A stretch of 64,000 bases of DNA. Origin: Colletes latitarsis. Its lineage: Eukaryota; Arthropoda; Insecta; Hymenoptera; Colletidae. The stretch covers positions 186,001-250,000 of the forward strand of contig NC_135146.1 of NCBI RefSeq assembly GCF_051014445.1, written 5' to 3'. Both the position numbers and the translations under genes were made by a program. Below are positions 1-13,214 of the stretch, in pieces. Below the pieces are notes generated by a model. That model was not told where the DNA came from and ran no database searches. It saw only the letters and a program-made list of their open reading frames with translations. Position 1 is the first letter of the stretch. Every line of letters begins with the position of its first letter.

Positions 1-20
1 GACCTAACCCAGACCTAACC
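1..20. repeat. Partial monomer at left edge
   Basis: The window opens in the doubled CCCAGACCTAA tail of a monomer, so the array extends beyond the left edge. Confidence 0.9.
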
Positions 21-196
21 GGTGTTATCCTCTAAAATATTGATCGAAACCAGGTTTTATTGACTGCTTCAGTGTATTACCACATTACTACGTGATTCAA
101 ACACGAAAAAACCCAGGATCTGGCAAACAAGTATGCGATGAAGGCAAAATCATGAGCCAGATGCGGGCATAACCCAGACCTTACCCAGACCTAACC

Positions 197-373
197 GGTG
201 TTATCCTCTAAAATATTGATCGAAACCAGGTTTAATTGACAGCTTCAGTGTGTTACCACATTACTACGTGATTCAAACACGAAAAAAACCCAGGATCTGG
301 CCAACAAGTATGCGAAGAAGGCAAAGTCATGAGCCAGATGCGGGCATATCCCGGACCTAACCCAGACCTAGCC
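197..373. repeat. Representative satellite monomer (177 bp, type A)
   Basis: This full monomer shows the features used throughout. It has an AT-rich start with AAAATATT, an 11-bp dyad AAACCAGGTTT (223-233), CGTG/CACG arms around ATTCAAA (267-281), an A-tract before CCCAGG, the type A 3' block (TATGCGAAGAAGG, ATGAGCCAGATGCGGG), a CGGG-CATAT-CCCG dyad (341-353) and the terminal doubled 11-bp unit built on CCCAGACCTAA. It carries the GACAGC variant instead of the commoner GACTGC. The length is near that of one nucleosome plus linker, as in many plant and animal centromeric satellites. Confidence 0.9.
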
Positions 374-550
374 GGTGTTATCCTCTAAAATATTCGTCGA
401 AACCAGGTTTAATTGACTGCTTCAGTGTGGTACCACATTACTGCGTTATTCAAACACGGAAAAAACCCAGGATCTGGCCAACAAGTATGCGATGAAGGCA
501 AAATCATGAGCCAGATGCGGGCATAACCCAGACCTTACCCAGACCTAACC
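210..550. repeat. Two-monomer block, repeated at 1447-1787
   Basis: This stretch holds the GACAGC monomer with AAAGTCATGAGCC, then a monomer with the rare ATTCGTCGAAACC, GTGGTACCAC and GCGTTATTC variants. The same order returns 1237 bp later (7 monomers less 2 bp). Similarity stops where the following monomers differ (TAAGTTACTGC after 551, TAATTGACTGC after 1788). Confidence 0.8.
223..233. other. 11-bp dyad AAACCAGGTTT, one per monomer
   Basis: This has perfect 5-bp arms around a central A. It is present in most monomers (AACCAGATTT and AATCCAGG variants break one arm). Function is unknown. Short dyads are common in centromeric satellites. Confidence 0.7.
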
Positions 551-1446
551 GGTGTTGTCCTCTAAAATATTGATCGAAACCAGGTTTAAGTTACTGCTTC
601 AGTGTGTTACCACATTACTACGTGAATCAAACACGAAAAAACCCCAGGATCTGGCCAACAAGTATGCGAAGAAGGCAAAATCATGAGCCAGATGCGGGCA
701 TAACCCAGACCTAACCCAGACCTAACCGGTGTTATCCTCTAAAATATTGATCGAAACCAGGTTTTATTGACTGCTTCAGTGTATTACCACATTACTACGT
801 AATTCAAACACGAAAAAAACCCAGGATCTGGCAAACAAGTATGCGATGAAGGCAAAATCATGAGCCAGATGCGGGCATAACCCAGACCTTACCCAGACCT
901 AACCGGTGTTATCCTCTAAAATATTGATCGAAACCAGGTTTAATTGACTGCTTCAGTGTGTTACCACATTCCTACGTGATTCAAACACGGAAAATACCCA
1001 GGATCTGGCCAACAAGTTTGCGAAAAATGCGAAAGTATAAGCCAGATGCGCGCAAATCCCAGACCTAACCCAGACCTAACCGGTGTTATCCTCTAAAATA
1101 TTGATCGAAACCAGGTTTTATTGACTGCTTCAGTGTGTTACCACATTACTACGTGATCAAACACGGAAAAAACCCAGGATCTGACCAACAAGTATGCGAA
1201 GAAGGCGAAAGTATAAGCCAGATGCGCGCATTTCCCAGACCTAACCCAGACCTAACCGGTGTTATCCTCTAAAATATTGATCGAAACCAGGTTTTATTGA
1301 CTGCTTCAGTGTGTTACCACATTACTACGTGATCAAACACGGAAAAAACCCAGGATCTGGCCAACAAGTTTGCGATAAAGGTGAAAGTATAAGCCAGATG
1401 CGCGCATATCCCAGACCTAACCCAGACCTAACTGGTGTTATCCTCT

Positions 1447-1787
1447 AAAATATTGATCGAAACCAGGTTTAATTGACAGCTTCAGTGTGTTACCACATTA
1501 CTACGTGATTCAAACACGAAAAAAACCCAGGATCTGGCCAACAAGTATGCGAAGAAGGCAAAGTCATGAGCCAGATGCGGGCATATCCCGGACCTAACCC
1601 AGACCTAACCGGTGTTATCCTCTAAAATATTCGTCGAAACCAGGTTTAATTGACTGCTTCAGTGTGGTACCACATTACTGCGTTATTCAAACACGGAAAA
1701 AACCCAGGATCTGGCCAACAAGTATGCGATGAAGGCAAAATCATGAGCCAGATGCGGGCATAACCCAGACCTTACCCAGACCTAACC
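1447..1787. repeat. Second copy of the 210-550 block
   Basis: This matches 210-550 through shared rare variants, including ATTCGTCGAAACC (TTCG at 1630) and AAAGTCATGAGCC. The one difference I noticed is ACCTAGCC in the first copy against ACCTAACC here. Confidence 0.8.
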
Positions 1788-4089
1788 GGTGTTATCCTCT
1801 AAAATATTGATCGAAACCAGGTTTAATTGACTGCTTCAGTGTGTTACCACATTACTACGTGATTCAAACACGGAAAAAACCCAGGATCTTGCAAACAAGT
1901 TTGCGATGAAGGCAAAATCATGAGCCAGATGCGGGCATTACCCAGACCTCACCCAGACCTAACCGGTGTTATTCTCTAAAATATTGATCGAAACCAGGTT
2001 TAATTGACAGCTTCAGTGTGTTACCACATTACTACGTGATTCAAACATGGAAAATACCCAGGATCTGGCCAACAGGTTTGCGAAAAAGGCGAAAGTATAA
2101 GCCAGATGCGCGCAAATCCCAGACCTAACCCAGACTTAACCGGTGTTATCCTCTAAAATATTGATCGAAACAAGGTTTTATTGACTGCTTCAGTGTGTTA
2201 CCACATTACTACGTGATTCAAACACGGAAAAAACCCAGGATCTGGCCAACAAGTTTGCGAAAAATGCGAAAGTATAAGCCAGATGCGCGCATATCCCGGA
2301 CCTAACCCAGACCTAACCGGTGTTATCCTCTAAAATATTGATCGAAACCAGGTTTAATTGACTGCTTCAGTGTGTTACCACATTCCTACGTGATTCAAAC
2401 ACGAAAAAAACCCAAGATCTAGCCACCAAGTATGCGAGGAAGGCAAAATCATGAGCCAGATGCGGGCATAACCCAGACCTAACCCAGACCTAACCGGTGT
2501 TATCCTCTAAAATATTGATCGAAACCAGGTTTAATTGACAGCTTCAGTGTGTTACCACATTACTACGTGATTCAAACACGAAAAAGCCCAGGATCTGGCC
2601 AACAAGTATGCGAAGAAGGCAAAATCATGAGCCAGATGCGGGCATAACCCAGACCTAACCCAGACCTAACGGGTGTTATCCTCTAAAATATTGATCGAAA
2701 CCAGGTTTAATTGACAGCTTCAGTGTGTTACCACATTACTACGTGATTCAAACACGAAAAAAACCCAGGATCTGGCCAACAAGTTTGCGAAAAAGGCGAA
2801 AGTATAAGCCAAATGCGGGCATATCCCGGACCTATCCCAGACCTAACCGGTGTTATCCTCTAAAATATTGACCGAAACCAGGTTTTATTGACTGCTTCAG
2901 TGTATTACCACATTACTACGTGATTCAAACACGAAAAAAACCCAGGATCTGGCCAACAAGTATGCGAAGAAGGCAAAATCATGAGCCAGATGCGGGCATA
3001 ACCCAGACCTAACCCAGACCTAACCGGTGTTATCCTCTGAAATATTGATCGAAACCAGGTTTAGTTGACTGCTTCAGTGTGTTACCACATTACTACGTGA
3101 TTCAAACACGGAAAATACCCAGGATCTGGCCAACAAGTTGGCGAAAAATGCGAAAGAATAAGCCAGATGCGCGCAAATCCCAGACCTAACCCAGACCTAA
3201 CCGGTGTTATCCTCTAAAATATTGATCGAAACCAGGTTTAATTGACAGCTTCAGTGTGTTACCACATTACTACGTGATTCAAACACGAAAAAAACCCAGG
3301 ATCTGGCCAACAAGTATGCGAAGAAGGCAAAATCATGAGCCAGATGCGGGCATAACCCAGACCTAACCCAGACGTAACCGGTGTTATCCTCTAAAATATT
3401 GATCGAAACCAGGTTTAATTGACAGCTTCAGTGTGTTACCACATTACTACGTGATTCAAACACGAAAAAAACCCAGGATCTGGCCAACAAGTATGCGAAG
3501 AAGGCAAAATCATGAGCCAGAAGCGGGCATATCCCGGACCTAACCCAGACCTAACCGGTGTTATCCTCTAAAATATTGATCGAAACCAGGTTTTATTGAC
3601 TGCTTCAGTGTATTACCACATTACTACGTGATTCAAACACGAAAAAAACCCAGGATCTGGCCAACAAGTATGCGAAGAAGGCAAAATCATGAGCCAGATG
3701 CGGGCATAACCCAGACCTAACCCAGACCTAACCGGTGTTATCCTCTGAAATATTGATCGAAACCAGGTTTAATTGACTGCTTCAGTGTGTTACCACATTA
3801 CTACGTGATTCAAACACGGAAAAAACCCAGGATCTGGCCAACAAGTATGCGAAGAAGGCAAAATCATGAGCCAGATGCGGGCATATCCCGGACCTAACCC
3901 AGGCCTAACCGGTGTTATCCTCTGAAATATTGATCGAAACCAGGTTTAATTGACTGCTTCAGTGTGTTACCACATTACTACGTGATTCAAACACGGAAAA
4001 TACCCAGGATCTGGCCAACAAGTTTGCGAAAAAGGCGAAAGTATAAGCCAGATGCGCGCAAATCCCAGACCTAACCCAGACCTAACCGG

Positions 4090-5151
4090 TGTTATCCTCT
4101 AAAATATTGATCGAAACCAGGTTTAATTGACAGCTTCAGTGTGTTACCACATTACTACGTGATTCAAACACGAAAAAAACCCAGGATCTGGCCAACAAGT
4201 ATGCGAAGAAGGCAAAATCATGAGCCAGAAGCGGGCATATCCCGGACCTAACCCAGACCTAACCGGTGTTATCCTCTAAAATATTGATCGAAACCAGGTT
4301 TTATTGACTGCTTCAGTGTATTACCACATTACTACGTGATTCAAACACGAAAAAAACCCAGGATCTGGCCAACAAGTATGCGAAGAAGGCAAAATCATGA
4401 GCCAGATGCGGGCATATCCCGGACCTAACCCAGACCTAACCGGTGTTATCCTCTGAAATATTGATCGAAACCAGGTTTAATTGACTGCTTCAGTGTGTTA
4501 CCACATTACTACGTGATTCAAACACGAAAAAAACCCTGGATCTGGCCAACAAGTTTGCGAAAAAGGCGAAAGTATAAGCCAGATGCGCGCAAATCCCAGA
4601 CCTAACCCAGACCTAACCGGTGTTATCCTCTAAAATATTGATCGAAACCAGGTTTAATTGACAGCTTCAGTGTGTTACCACATTACTACGTGATTCAAAC
4701 ACGAAAAAAACCCAGGATCTGGCCAACAAGTATGCGAAGAAGGCAAAATCATGAGCCAGAAGCGGGCATATCCCGGACCTAACCCAGACCTAACCGGTGT
4801 TATCCTCTAAAATATTGATCGAAACCAGGTTTTATTGACTGCTTCAGTGTATTACCACATTACTACGTGATTCAAACACGAAAAAAACCCAGGATCTGGC
4901 CAACAAGTATGCGAAGAAGGCAAAATCATGAGCCAGATGCGGGCATATCCCGGACCTAACCCAGACCTAACCGGTGTTATCCTCTGAAATATTGATCGAA
5001 ACCAGGTTTAATTGACTGCTTCAGTGTGTTACCACATTACTACGTGATTCAAACACGAAAAAAACCCTGGATCTGGCCAACAAGTATGCGAAGAAGGCAA
5101 AATCATGAGCCAGATGCGGGCATATCCCGGACCTAACCCAGGCCTAACCGG
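4090..5151. repeat. Three-monomer unit in two tandem copies (531 bp each)
   Basis: Copies lie at 4090-4620 and 4621-5151. Each runs: a GACAGC monomer ending AGAAGCGGGCATATCCCGG; a TTTTATTGAC / GTGTATTACC monomer; a CTCTGAAAT monomer with AAACCCTGG. The third monomer ends in type B in the first copy and type A in the second, so the unit was already recombining. The first two monomers of the unit also occur at 3382-3735, four monomers upstream. Confidence 0.8.
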
Positions 5152-8120
5152 TGTTATCCTCTAAAATATTGATCGAAACCAGGTTTAATTGACTGCTTCA
5201 GTGTGTTACCACATTACTACGTGATTCAAACACGGAAAATACCCAGGATCTGGCCAACAAGTTTGCGAAAAAGGCGAAAGTATAAGCCAGATGCGCGCAA
5301 ATCCCAGACCTAACCCAGACCTAACCGGTGTTATCCTCTAAAATATTGATCGAAACCAGGTTTAATTGACTGCTTCAGTGTGTTACCACATTACTACGTG
5401 ATTCAAACACGGAAAAAACCCAGGATCTGACCAACAAGTATGCGAAGAAGGCGAAAGTATAAGCCAGATGCGCGCATTTCCCAGACCTAACCCAGACCTA
5501 ACCGGTGTTATCCTCTGCAATATTGATCGAAACCAGGTTTAATTGACTGCTTCAGTGTGTTACCACATTACTACGTGATTCAAACACGGAAAAAACCCAG
5601 GATCTGGCCAACAAGTATGCGAAGAAGGCAAAATCATGAGCCAGATGCGGGCATAACCCAGACCTTACCCAGCCCTAACCGGTGTTATCCTCTAAAATAT
5701 TGATCGAAACCAGGTTTAATTGACAGCTTCAGTGTGTTACCACATTACTACGTGATTCAAACACGAAAAAAACCCAGGATCTGGCCAACAAGTTTGCGAA
5801 GAAGGCAAAATCGTGAGCCAGATGCGGTCATAACCCAGACCTAACCCAGACCTAACCGGTGTTATCCTCTGAAATATTGATCGAAACCAGGTTTAATTGA
5901 CTGCTTCAGTGTGTTACCACATTACTACGTGATTCAAACACAGAAAATACCCTGGATCTGGCCAACAAGTTTGCGAAAAAGGCGAAAGTATAAGCCAGAT
6001 GCGCGCAAATCCCAGACCTAACCCAGACCTAACCGGTGTTATCCTCTAAAATATTGATCGAAACCAGGTTTTATTGACTGCTTCAGTGTATTACCACATT
6101 ACTACGTGATTCAAACACGAAAAAAACCCAGGATCTGGCCAACAAGTATGCGAAGAAGGCAAAATCATGAGCCAGATGCGGGCATAACCCAGACCTAACC
6201 CAGACCTAACCGGTGTTATCCTCTAAAATATTGATCGAAACCAGGTTTAATTGACTGCTTGAGTGTGTTACCACATTGCTACATGATTCAAACACGAAAA
6301 AACCCAGGATCTGGCCGACAAGTATGCGAAGAAGGCAAAATCATGAGCCAGATGCGGGCATAACCCAGACCTAACCCAGACCTAACCGGTGTTATCCTCT
6401 AAAATAATGTCCGAATCCAGGTTTAATTGACTGCCTCAGTGTGGTACAACATTACTACGTGATTCAAACACGAAAAAAACCCAGGATCTGGCTAACAAGT
6501 ATGCGAAGAAGGCAAAATCATGAGCCAGATGCGGGCATAACCCAGACCTAACCCAGACCTAACCGGTGTTATCCTCTGAAATATTGATCGAAACCAGGTT
6601 TAATTGACTGCTTCAGTGTGTTACCACATGACTGCGTGATTCAAACACGGAAAAAACCCAGGATCTGGCCAACAAGTATGCGAAAAAGGCGAAAGTATAA
6701 GCCAGATGCGCGCATATCCCAGACCTAACCAAGGCCTAACCGGTGTTATCCTCTAAAATATTGAACGAAACCAGGTTTAATTGACTGCTTCAGTGTATTA
6801 CCTCATTACTACGTGATTCAAACACGAAAAAAACCCAGGATCTGGCCAACAAGTATGCGAAGAAGGCAAAATCATGAGCCAGACGCGGGCATAACCCAGA
6901 CCTAACCCAGACCTAACCGGTGTTATCCTCTAAAATATTGATCGAAACCAGGTTTAATTGACTGCTTCAGTGTGTTACCACATTACTACATGATTCAAAC
7001 ACGAAAAAAACCGAGGATCTGGCCAACAAGTATGCGAAGAAGGCAAAATCATGAGCCAGATGCGGGCATAACCCAGACCTAACCCAGACCTAACCGGTGT
7101 TATCCTCTGAAATATTGATCGAAACCAGGTTTAATTGACTGCTTCAGTGTGTTACCACATTACTACGTGATTCAAACACGAAAAAAACCCAGGATCTGGC
7201 CAACAAGTATGCGAAGAAGGCAAAATCATGAGCCAGATGCGGGCATAACCCAGACCTAACCCAGTCCTAACCGGTGTTATCCTCTAAAATATTGATCGAA
7301 ACCAGGTTTAATTGACTGCTTCAGTGTGTTACCACATTACTACGTGATTCAAACACGAAAAAAACCCAGGATCTGGCCAACAAGTATGCGAAGAAGGCAA
7401 AATCATGAGCCAGATGCGGGCGTAACCCAGACCTAACCCAGACCTAACCGGTGTTATCCTCTAAAATATTGATCGAAACCAGGTTTAATTGACTGCTTCA
7501 GTGTATTACCACATTACTACGTGATTCAAACACGGAAAAACCCCAGGATCTGGCCAACAAGTATGCGAAGAAGGCAAAATCATGAGCCAGATGCGGGCAT
7601 AACCCAGACCTAACCCAGACCTAACCGGTGTTATCCTCTCAAATATTGATCGAAACCAGGTTTAATTGACTGCTTCTGTGTGTTACCACATTACTACATG
7701 ATTCAAACACGAAAAAAACCCAGGATCTGGCCAACAAGTATGCGAAGAAGGCAAAATCATGAGCCAGATGCGGGCATAACCCAGACCTAACCCAGACCTA
7801 ACCGGTGTTATCCTCTAAAATAATGTCCGAATCCAGGTTTAATTGACTGCCTCAGTGTGGTACAACATTACTACGTGATTCAATCACGGAAAAAATCCAG
7901 GATCTGGCCAACAAGTTTGCGAAAAAGGCGAAAGTATAAGCCAGATGCGCGCATATCCCAGACCTAACCCAGACCTAACCGGTGTTATCCTCTAAAATAT
8001 TGATCGAAACCAGGTTTAATTGACTGCTTCAGAGTATTACCACATTACTACGTGATTCAAACACGAAAAAAACCCAGGATCTGGCCAACAAGTATGCGAA
8101 GAAGGCAAAATCATGAGCCA
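4892..8120. repeat. 23-monomer-offset duplication, copy 1
   Basis: This block recurs 4070 bp downstream (23 x 177 less 1). Matched landmarks include TCCTCTGCAA (5511/9581), ACCCAGCCCTAACC (5671/9741), TTGAGTGTG with GCTACATG (6251/10321), ATCCTCTCAAAT (7631/11701), TTCAATCACGG (7880/11950) and TTCAGAGTATTAC (8031/12101). Few differences were seen, for example AAGGCC/AAGACC near 6733/10803 and AGTCC/AGACC near 7265/11335. It ends where AGAAGCGGGCATATCCCGG (8122) faces AGATGCGGGCATAACCCAG (12192). Confidence 0.88.
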
Positions 8121-8688
8121 GAAGCGGGCATATCCCGGACCTAACCCAGACCTAACCGGTGTTATCCTCTAAAATATTGATCGAAACCAGGTTTTATTGA
8201 CTGCTTCAGTGTATTACCACATTACTACGTGATTCAAACACGAAAAAAACCCAGGATCTGGCCAACAAGTATGCGAAGAAGGCAAAATCATGAGCCAGAT
8301 GCGGGCATATCCCGGACCTAACCCAGACCTAACCGGTGTTATCCTCTGAAATATTGATCGAAACCAGGTTTAATTGACTGCTTCAGTGTGTTACCACATT
8401 ACTACGTGATTCAAACACGAAAAAAACCCTGGATCTGGCCAACAAGTTTGCGAAAAAGGCGAAAGTATAAGCCAGATGCGCGCAAATCCCAGACCTAACC
8501 CAGACCTAACCGGTGTTATCCTCTAAAATATTGATCGAAACCAGGTTTAATTGACAGCTTCAGTGTGTTACCACATTACTACGTGATTCAAACACGAAAA
8601 AAACCCAGGATCTGGCCAACAAGTATGCGAAGAAGGCAAAATCATGAGCCAGATGCGGGCATATCCCGGACCTAACCCAGGCCTAACC

Positions 8689-9219
8689 GGTGTTATCCTC
8701 TGAAATATTGATCGAAACCAGGTTTAATTGACTGCTTCAGTGTGTTACCACATTACTACGTGATTCAAACACGAAAAAAACCCTGGATCTGGCCAACAAG
8801 TATGCGAAGAAGGCAAAATCATGAGCCAGATGCGGGCATATCCCGGACCTAACCCAGACCTAACCGGTGTTATCCTCTGAAATATTGATCGAAACCAGGT
8901 TTAATTGACTGCTTCAGTGTGTTACCACATTACTACGTGATTCAAACACGAAAAAAACCCTGGATCTGGCCAACAAGTATGCGAAGAAGGCAAAATCATG
9001 AGCCAGATGCGGGCATATCCCGGACCTAACCCAGACCTAACCGGTGTTATCCTCTGAAATATTGATCGAAACCAGGTTTAATTGACTGCTTCAGTGTGTT
9101 ACCACATTACTACGTGATTCAAACACGAAAAAAACCCTGGATCTGGCCAACAAGTATGCGAAGAAGGCAAAATCATGAGCCAGATGCGGGCATATCCCGG
9201 ACCTAACCCAGGCCTAACC
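8689..9219. repeat. Run of three near-identical monomers
   Basis: Monomers starting at 8689, 8866 and 9043 all carry CTCTGAAAT, AAACCCTGG, type A TATGCGAAG and GCATATCCCGG. They differ mainly in the tail, where the third has CCCAGGCC and the others CCCAGACC. In the corresponding part of the first copy (4798-5151) only the last monomer has this combination. This looks like a local single-monomer amplification at the left edge of the second duplication copy. Confidence 0.75.
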
Positions 9220-12190
9220 GGTGTTATCCTCTAAAATATTGATCGAAACCAGGTTTAATTGACTGCTTCAGTGTGTTACCACATTACTACGTGATTCAAA
9301 CACGGAAAATACCCAGGATCTGGCCAACAAGTTTGCGAAAAAGGCGAAAGTATAAGCCAGATGCGCGCAAATCCCAGACCTAACCCAGACCTAACCGGTG
9401 TTATCCTCTAAAATATTGATCGAAACCAGGTTTAATTGACTGCTTCAGTGTGTTACCACATTACTACGTGATTCAAACACGGAAAAAACCCAGGATCTGA
9501 CCAACAAGTATGCGAAGAAGGCGAAAGTATAAGCCAGATGCGCGCATTTCCCAGACCTAACCCAGACCTAACCGGTGTTATCCTCTGCAATATTGATCGA
9601 AACCAGGTTTAATTGACTGCTTCAGTGTGTTACCACATTACTACGTGATTCAAACACGGAAAAAACCCAGGATCTGGCCAACAAGTATGCGAAGAAGGCA
9701 AAATCATGAGCCAGATGCGGGCATAACCCAGACCTTACCCAGCCCTAACCGGTGTTATCCTCTAAAATATTGATCGAAACCAGGTTTAATTGACAGCTTC
9801 AGTGTGTTACCACATTACTACGTGATTCAAACACGAAAAAAACCCAGGATCTGGCCAACAAGTTTGCGAAGAAGGCAAAATCGTGAGCCAGATGCGGTCA
9901 TAACCCAGACCTAACCCAGACCTAACCGGTGTTATCCTCTGAAATATTGATCGAAACCAGGTTTAATTGACTGCTTCAGTGTGTTACCACATTACTACGT
10001 GATTCAAACACAGAAAATACCCTGGATCTGGCCAACAAGTTTGCGAAAAAGGCGAAAGTATAAGCCAGATGCGCGCAAATCCCAGACCTAACCCAGACCT
10101 AACCGGTGTTATCCTCTAAAATATTGATCGAAACCAGGTTTTATTGACTGCTTCAGTGTATTACCACATTACTACGTGATTCAAACACGAAAAAAACCCA
10201 GGATCTGGCCAACAAGTATGCGAAGAAGGCAAAATCATGAGCCAGATGCGGGCATAACCCAGACCTAACCCAGACCTAACCGGTGTTATCCTCTAAAATA
10301 TTGATCGAAACCAGGTTTAATTGACTGCTTGAGTGTGTTACCACATTGCTACATGATTCAAACACGAAAAAACCCAGGATCTGGCCGACAAGTATGCGAA
10401 GAAGGCAAAATCATGAGCCAGATGCGGGCATAACCCAGACCTAACCCAGACCTAACCGGTGTTATCCTCTAAAATAATGTCCGAATCCAGGTTTAATTGA
10501 CTGCCTCAGTGTGGTACAACATTACTACGTGATTCAAACACGAAAAAAACCCAGGATCTGGCTAACAAGTATGCGAAGAAGGCAAAATCATGAGCCAGAT
10601 GCGGGCATAACCCAGACCTAACCCAGACCTAACCGGTGTTATCCTCTGAAATATTGATCGAAACCAGGTTTAATTGACTGCTTCAGTGTGTTACCACATG
10701 ACTGCGTGATTCAAACACGGAAAAAACCCAGGATCTGGCCAACAAGTATGCGAAAAAGGCGAAAGTATAAGCCAGATGCGCGCATATCCCAGACCTAACC
10801 AAGACCTAACCGGTGTTATCCTCTAAAATATTGAACGAAACCAGGTTTAATTGACTGCTTCAGTGTATTACCTCATTACTACGTGATTCAAACACGAAAA
10901 AAACCCAGGATCTGGCCAACAAGTATGCGAAGAAGGCAAAATCATGAGCCAGACGCGGGCATAACCCAGACCTAACCCAGACCTAACCGGTGTTATCCTC
11001 TAAAATATTGATCGAAACCAGGTTTAATTGACTGCTTCAGTGTGTTACCACATTACTACATGATTCAAACACGAAAAAAACCGAGGATCTGGCCAACAAG
11101 TATGCGAAGAAGGCAAAATCATGAGCCAGATGCGGGCATAACCCAGACCTAACCCAGACCTAACCGGTGTTATCCTCTGAAATATTGATCGAAACCAGGT
11201 TTAATTGACTGCTTCAGTGTGTTACCACATTACTACGTGATTCAAACACGAAAAAAACCCAGGATCTGGCCAACAAGTATGCGAAGAAGGCAAAATCATG
11301 AGCCAGATGCGGGCATAACCCAGACCTAACCCAGACCTAACCGGTGTTATCCTCTAAAATATTGATCGAAACCAGGTTTAATTGACTGCTTCAGTGTGTT
11401 ACCACATTACTACGTGATTCAAACACGAAAAAAACCCAGGATCTGGCCAACAAGTATGCGAAGAAGGCAAAATCATGAGCCAGATGCGGGCGTAACCCAG
11501 ACCTAACCCAGACCTAACCGGTGTTATCCTCTAAAATATTGATCGAAACCAGGTTTAATTGACTGCTTCAGTGTATTACCACATTACTACGTGATTCAAA
11601 CACGGAAAAACCCCAGGATCTGGCCAACAAGTATGCGAAGAAGGCAAAATCATGAGCCAGATGCGGGCATAACCCAGACCTAACCCAGACCTAACCGGTG
11701 TTATCCTCTCAAATATTGATCGAAACCAGGTTTAATTGACTGCTTCTGTGTGTTACCACATTACTACATGATTCAAACACGAAAAAAACCCAGGATCTGG
11801 CCAACAAGTATGCGAAGAAGGCAAAATCATGAGCCAGATGCGGGCATAACCCAGACCTAACCCAGACCTAACCGGTGTTATCCTCTAAAATAATGTCCGA
11901 ATCCAGGTTTAATTGACTGCCTCAGTGTGGTACAACATTACTACGTGATTCAATCACGGAAAAAATCCAGGATCTGGCCAACAAGTTTGCGAAAAAGGCG
12001 AAAGTATAAGCCAGATGCGCGCATATCCCAGACCTAACCCAGACCTAACCGGTGTTATCCTCTAAAATATTGATCGAAACCAGGTTTAATTGACTGCTTC
12101 AGAGTATTACCACATTACTACGTGATTCAAACACGAAAAAAACCCAGGATCTGGCCAACAAGTATGCGAAGAAGGCAAAATCATGAGCCA
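8960..12190. repeat. 23-monomer-offset duplication, copy 2
   Basis: This is the downstream partner of 4892-8120 at a constant offset of 4070 bp, sharing every landmark listed there. Its right part (10384-12239) was copied again at 13215-15068, so it is a donor or sibling in a nested set of duplications. Confidence 0.88.
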
Positions 12191-12389
12191 GATGCGGGCA
12201 TAACCCAGACCTAACCCAGACCTAACCGGTGTTATCCTCTAAAATATTGATCGAAACCAGGTTTAATTGACTGCTTCAGAGTATTACCACATTACTACGT
12301 GATTCAAACACGAAAAAAACCCAGGATCTGGCCGACAAGTATGCGAAGAAGGCAAAATCATGAGCCAGATGCGGGCATAACCCAGACCT

Positions 12390-12945
12390 AACCCAGACCT
12401 AACCGGTGTTATCCTCTAAAATAATGTCCGAATCCAGGTTTAATTGACTGCCTCAGTGTGGTACAACATTACTACGTGATTCAAACACGAAAAAAACCCA
12501 GGATCTGGCTAACAAGTATGCGAAGAAGGCAAAATCATGAGCCAGATGCGGGCATAACCCAGACCTAACCCAGACCTAACCGGTGTTATCCTCTGAAATA
12601 TTGATCGAAACCAGGTTTAATTGACTGCTTCAGTGTGTTACCACATGACTGCGTGATTCAAACACGGAAAAAACCCAGGATCTGGCCAACAAGTATGCGA
12701 AAAAGGCGAAAGTATAAGCCAGATGCGCGCATATCCCAGACCTAACCAAGACCTAACCGGTGTTATCCTCTAAAATATTGAACGAAACCAGGTTTAATTG
12801 ACTGCTTCAGTGTATTACCTCATTACTACGTGATTCAAACACGAAAAAAACCCAGGATCTGGCCAACAAGTATGCGAAGAAGGCAAAATCATGAGCCAGA
12901 CGCGGGCATAACCCAGACCTAACCCAGACCTAACCGGTGTTATCC
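12390..12945. repeat. Partial third copy of the AATGTCC block (about 3 monomers)
   Basis: This matches 10443-10998 at an offset of 1947 bp (11 x 177). Shared landmarks are AAAATAATGTCC, CTGGCTAACAAG, CACATGACTGCGTG, CTAACCAAGACC, TTGAACGAAACC, TACCTCATTAC and CAGACGCGGGC in the same order. It then switches to a TTGAGTGTG/GCTACATG monomer that normally precedes the block, which marks a junction near 12950. Confidence 0.82.
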
Positions 12946-13214
12946 TCTAAAATATTGATCGAAACCAGGTTTAATTGACTGCTTGAGTGTGTTACCACAT
13001 TGCTACATGATTCAAACACGAAAAAACCCAGGATCTGGCCGACAAGTATGCGAAGAAGGCGAAAGTATAAGCCTGATGCGCGCAAATCCCAGACCTAACC
13101 CAGACCTAACCGGTGTTATCCTCTAAAATATTGATCGAAACCAGGTTTAATTGACTGCTTCAGTGTGTTACCACATTACTACGTGATTCAAACACGGAAA
13201 ATACCCAGGATCTG

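Noticed and set aside
4892..12190. Assembly artefact explaining the 23-monomer-offset duplication
   Set aside because: The copies differ by scattered single bases (near 6733/10803 and 7265/11335) and different flanks, as expected of real duplicates. Not fully excluded without reads.
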